DNA from: BJGO01 sp964640655
GTDB taxonomy: Bacteria; Bacteroidota; Bacteroidia; Chitinophagales; UBA10324
Reading direction: 5' to 3'
Assembly: GCA_964640655.1 (NCBI GenBank)
Contig: CAZXFT010000009.1
Coordinates: forward strand, 1 to 64,000
DNA length: 64,000 nucleotides
The notes beneath the pieces are model-generated. The model was given only the letters and a program-made list of their open reading frames with translations, did no database searches and was not told the DNA's origin. The translations under genes and the position numbers were made by a program. Below, in pieces: positions 62,605 to 64,000 of this stretch. Numbering within the stretch: the first letter of the stretch is position 1; each line of letters opens with the position of its first letter.

Positions 62605-63114
62605 TTATTGCTTTACTCCGGAAACTGTATAAACACATGTTTCGGGAACTGTTGAATCAAACTCATTGATAGTCATACTCAGGTTGTTATTGGTGATGGT
62701 ACCGGTACCTGTGTAAGTATAGTCGCCTACTTGCTGAGTAGCAATCGTTAATGAAGAACCATCAACAGTTGCAACGAGAGCAGTACCTAATAAATTGATA
62801 ATAATTTTGTCAATACCAGACGACGAATTAGCAACAGTGATAGAAGTTCCTGGAGGAATAGTGTAAGTACCTGAAACAGGGCAAGATACAGTACCTGAAA
62901 TATTGAAAGTACCTACAAATTTTGCACGCATTTCAGTTCCGCAGTCTGTTCCTTCGTAACCTGCAGTACAAGCGCAATCGCCGTCGTTACAAGTACCATT
63001 GTTCAGACAAGTAACGTCTTTACATGGGTCAGGTGTACAAGAAGAAAAGAACAACATGGTGCTGAGCGCTAATGCTGAAAGCGCTGAAAGAGAAAAGATT
63101 TTCATTTTTTTCAT
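62605..63114 (-). CDS. EGF-like domain lipoprotein
   Basis: 169 residues (ATG 63105, MKIFSLSAL, is an alternative three codons in). Lipobox FSSC at Cys26, then a single EGF-like module (about 31-60, CxxxTCxNNGTCNDGDCACTAGYEGxDC) and a beta-rich C-terminal domain with Thr/Ser-rich strands and a final Cys pair. Likely on the outer membrane. Function unknown. Divergent from tilS. Confidence 0.87.
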   Translation of the reverse strand: MKKMKIFSLSALSALALSTMLFFSSCTPDPCKDVTCLNNGTCNDGDCACTAGYEGTDCGTEMRAKFVGTFNISGTVSCPVSGTYTIPPGTSITVANSSSGIDKIIINLLGTALVATVDGSSLTIATQQVGDYTYTGTGTITNNNLSMTINEFDSTVPETCVYTVSGVKQ

Positions 63115-63146
63115 AGAGAATTTTTGTTTGTGTTTTAGAATTTTTA

Positions 63147-63177
63147 CAAATGTAATGGTATAATTTTTATTCGTCAG
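63147..63177 (-). promoter_or_regulatory. Putative promoter of the EGF-like lipoprotein gene
   Basis: TACATTTG (63147-63154) fits TAnnTTTG; 20 bp further lies CTG (63175-63177) in place of TTG. Predicted start near 63143, about 29 nt before the ATG. Confidence 0.5.
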
Positions 63178-63225
63178 GAAGATGTTATTTTGGTGCGCAG
63201 CGTTGCATCTAACAAGCTATTATTT

Positions 63226-64000
63226 TTGGACAATTCAATTAATACCTTCAATACTGAATTTGAGAAGCTGTTATCAGACCATGATATTAAGCCTGGATCA
63301 ACCTTCCTATTAGCCTGTAGTGGTGGATTAGACTCTGTAACACTTTTTCATTTAATAAGGCAACAAAAGATGCCATTTGCTGTAGCCCATGTTAATTTCC
63401 GCCTACGTGGACCGGAATCAGATGGAGATGAATCTTTTGTAAAGGAACTTTGCAAGAATCATAAAATTAAGTGTCATACTACTTCATTTGAAACAAGTCA
63501 AGAGGCTACTTCACGCGGTCTTTCGATACAAATGGCCGCCAGAGGATTACGGTATGAATGGTTTAAAACGCTTCTAAAGCAACATAAATACACATACCTT
63601 CTTACTGCCCACCATTCTGATGACAACATCGAAACAGCACTCATTAATTTGACACGAGGATCTGGGATAGAAGGACTTTCCGGTATGTCAGAGTTTGATG
63701 GAAGTATTTTAAGACCTCTACTTCAATTCTCAAGAAAGCAGATTTTAAAGTATGCCATAGATAATAAATTGGAGTGGCGCGAAGACTCAAGTAATGCTGA
63801 AACCGATTATTTACGTAATGCAATCAGACATCAGTTGATTCCTCAATTAACCGATATAAATCCTGCATTCAATCAGATAATGCAACGAAATCTGAATGTT
63901 TGGAAGGAACAAAGCACACTCTTTAACAAACATTGTTCACTGCTACTGAGAAAGTATGTCGTTAAACAGGGAAGTAAAGAAAGCATGTTAATCAAGCGGC
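63226..64000 (+). CDS. tilS: tRNA(Ile)-lysidine synthase, cut by window end
   Basis: 258 codons visible; the gene runs out of the window. PP-loop SGGLDSVTLFHL, VAHVNFRLRG, HHSDDNIETALINLTRGSGIEGLSGM and EDSSNAETDYLRNAIRH are the TilS set. Adds lysine to C34 of tRNA-Ile(CAU) with ATP. The start is uncertain: there is no in-frame ATG before the PP-loop. TTG 63226 gives the family-like N-terminal length, whereas GTG 63193 or TTG 63190 would add 11-12 residues. Confidence 0.88.
   Translation, partial: MDNSINTFNTEFEKLLSDHDIKPGSTFLLACSGGLDSVTLFHLIRQQKMPFAVAHVNFRLRGPESDGDESFVKELCKNHKIKCHTTSFETSQEATSRGLSIQMAARGLRYEWFKTLLKQHKYTYLLTAHHSDDNIETALINLTRGSGIEGLSGMSEFDGSILRPLLQFSRKQILKYAIDNKLEWREDSSNAETDYLRNAIRHQLIPQLTDINPAFNQIMQRNLNVWKEQSTLFNKHCSLLLRKYVVKQGSKESMLIKR

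Noticed and set aside
63221..63228. TATTTTTG as a tilS promoter
   Set aside because: It would place transcription start inside the coding region, after the last usable start codon.
63182..63313. Short ATG-initiated ORF (about 43 codons) upstream of and overlapping tilS in another frame
   Set aside because: No recognisable content; it ends within the tilS PP-loop region, where the other frame is clearly conserved.
1..64000. CRISPR arrays, insertion sequences, integrases, phage genes, rRNA
   Set aside because: No regularly spaced repeats, no transposase, integrase or phage-type protein in any frame, and no rRNA-like conserved sequence. The only RNA genes seen are tRNA-Leu and tmRNA.

Overview
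The window reads as an ordinary chromosomal segment of a Bacteroidota (Bacteroidetes) bacterium. The evidence is: secreted proteins with type IX secretion (T9SS) C-terminal sorting domains of both the short (type A) and gliding-associated (type B) kinds; SprB, GEVED and PKD modules; the long plant/Chlamydia/Bacteroidetes form of IspG; a fused alpha/beta E1 dehydrogenase; DUF1573, DUF4294 and DUF3467 proteins; the miaB, sigma54 activator, lptE, TPR-like, secG operon; a tmRNA tag ending YAMAA; and promoters of the TTG-N20-TAnnTTTG type. Composition is moderately AT-rich. I see no rRNA, insertion sequence, prophage, CRISPR array or plasmid/ICE hallmark. Genus cannot be fixed from the sequence.

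Layout. 1-5.4 kb (minus): exported pirin, a mutS2-tlyA operon, a YceI lipoprotein and an unknown protein. 5.7-11.6 kb (plus): groES-groEL, prfC (RF3), ispG. 11.64-11.72 kb (minus): tRNA-Leu(GAG). 11.8-18.7 kb (plus): M1 aminopeptidase with a type A T9SS signal, PKD protein with a type B signal, and a large polytopic membrane protein. 18.7-20.3 kb (minus): cmk-ispH. 20.4-25.3 kb (plus): miaB, sigma54 activator, lptE, acidic TPR-like protein, secG, closed by a terminator. 25.3-27.8 kb (minus): fused E1. 27.85-28.84 kb (plus): two DUF1573 proteins, the second behind a near-consensus sigma54 promoter. 28.9-32.5 kb: aminotransferase (plus) against a saccharopine-dehydrogenase-like gene plus purT (minus). 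32.58-32.95 kb (plus): tmRNA.

33.6-44.9 kb (minus) is a nearly gapless exopolysaccharide/O-antigen-type operon: sulfotransferase, DUF1972 glycosyltransferase, polyprenyl-phosphate sugar transferase, Wzi/RemB-like outer-membrane protein, Gfo/Idh/MocA oxidoreductase, Wzx flippase, unknown polymerase-like protein, GT4, and O-antigen ligase/polymerase. It holds the initiating transferase, glycosyltransferases, a flippase, two polymerase candidates and a possible sulfation step, but no Wza/Wzc-type export genes. 45-47.2 kb: SRPBCC protein, CrtI/CrtD-like desaturase, DUF3467. 47.3-53.35 kb (minus): a 2015-residue modular T9SS cargo. 53.5-55.7 kb (plus): mrp, NifU-C, pyrF. 55.7-57.5 kb (minus): hldD and prmC. 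57.6-61.0 kb (plus): ribD, EamA transporter, YigZ, GT9 heptosyltransferase. 61-64 kb: DUF4294 protein, two small paralogous lipoproteins, an EGF-like lipoprotein, and tilS cut by the window end.

Most genes are housekeeping (isoprenoids, riboflavin, translation quality control, Fe-S assembly, envelope). The least explained parts are the sigma54 promoter/activator pair, the exopolysaccharide operon with its unusual polymerase candidate, the GEVED-Fn3 repeat giant, and MutS2 lacking its Smr nuclease domain. No wholly new system could be demonstrated from sequence alone.
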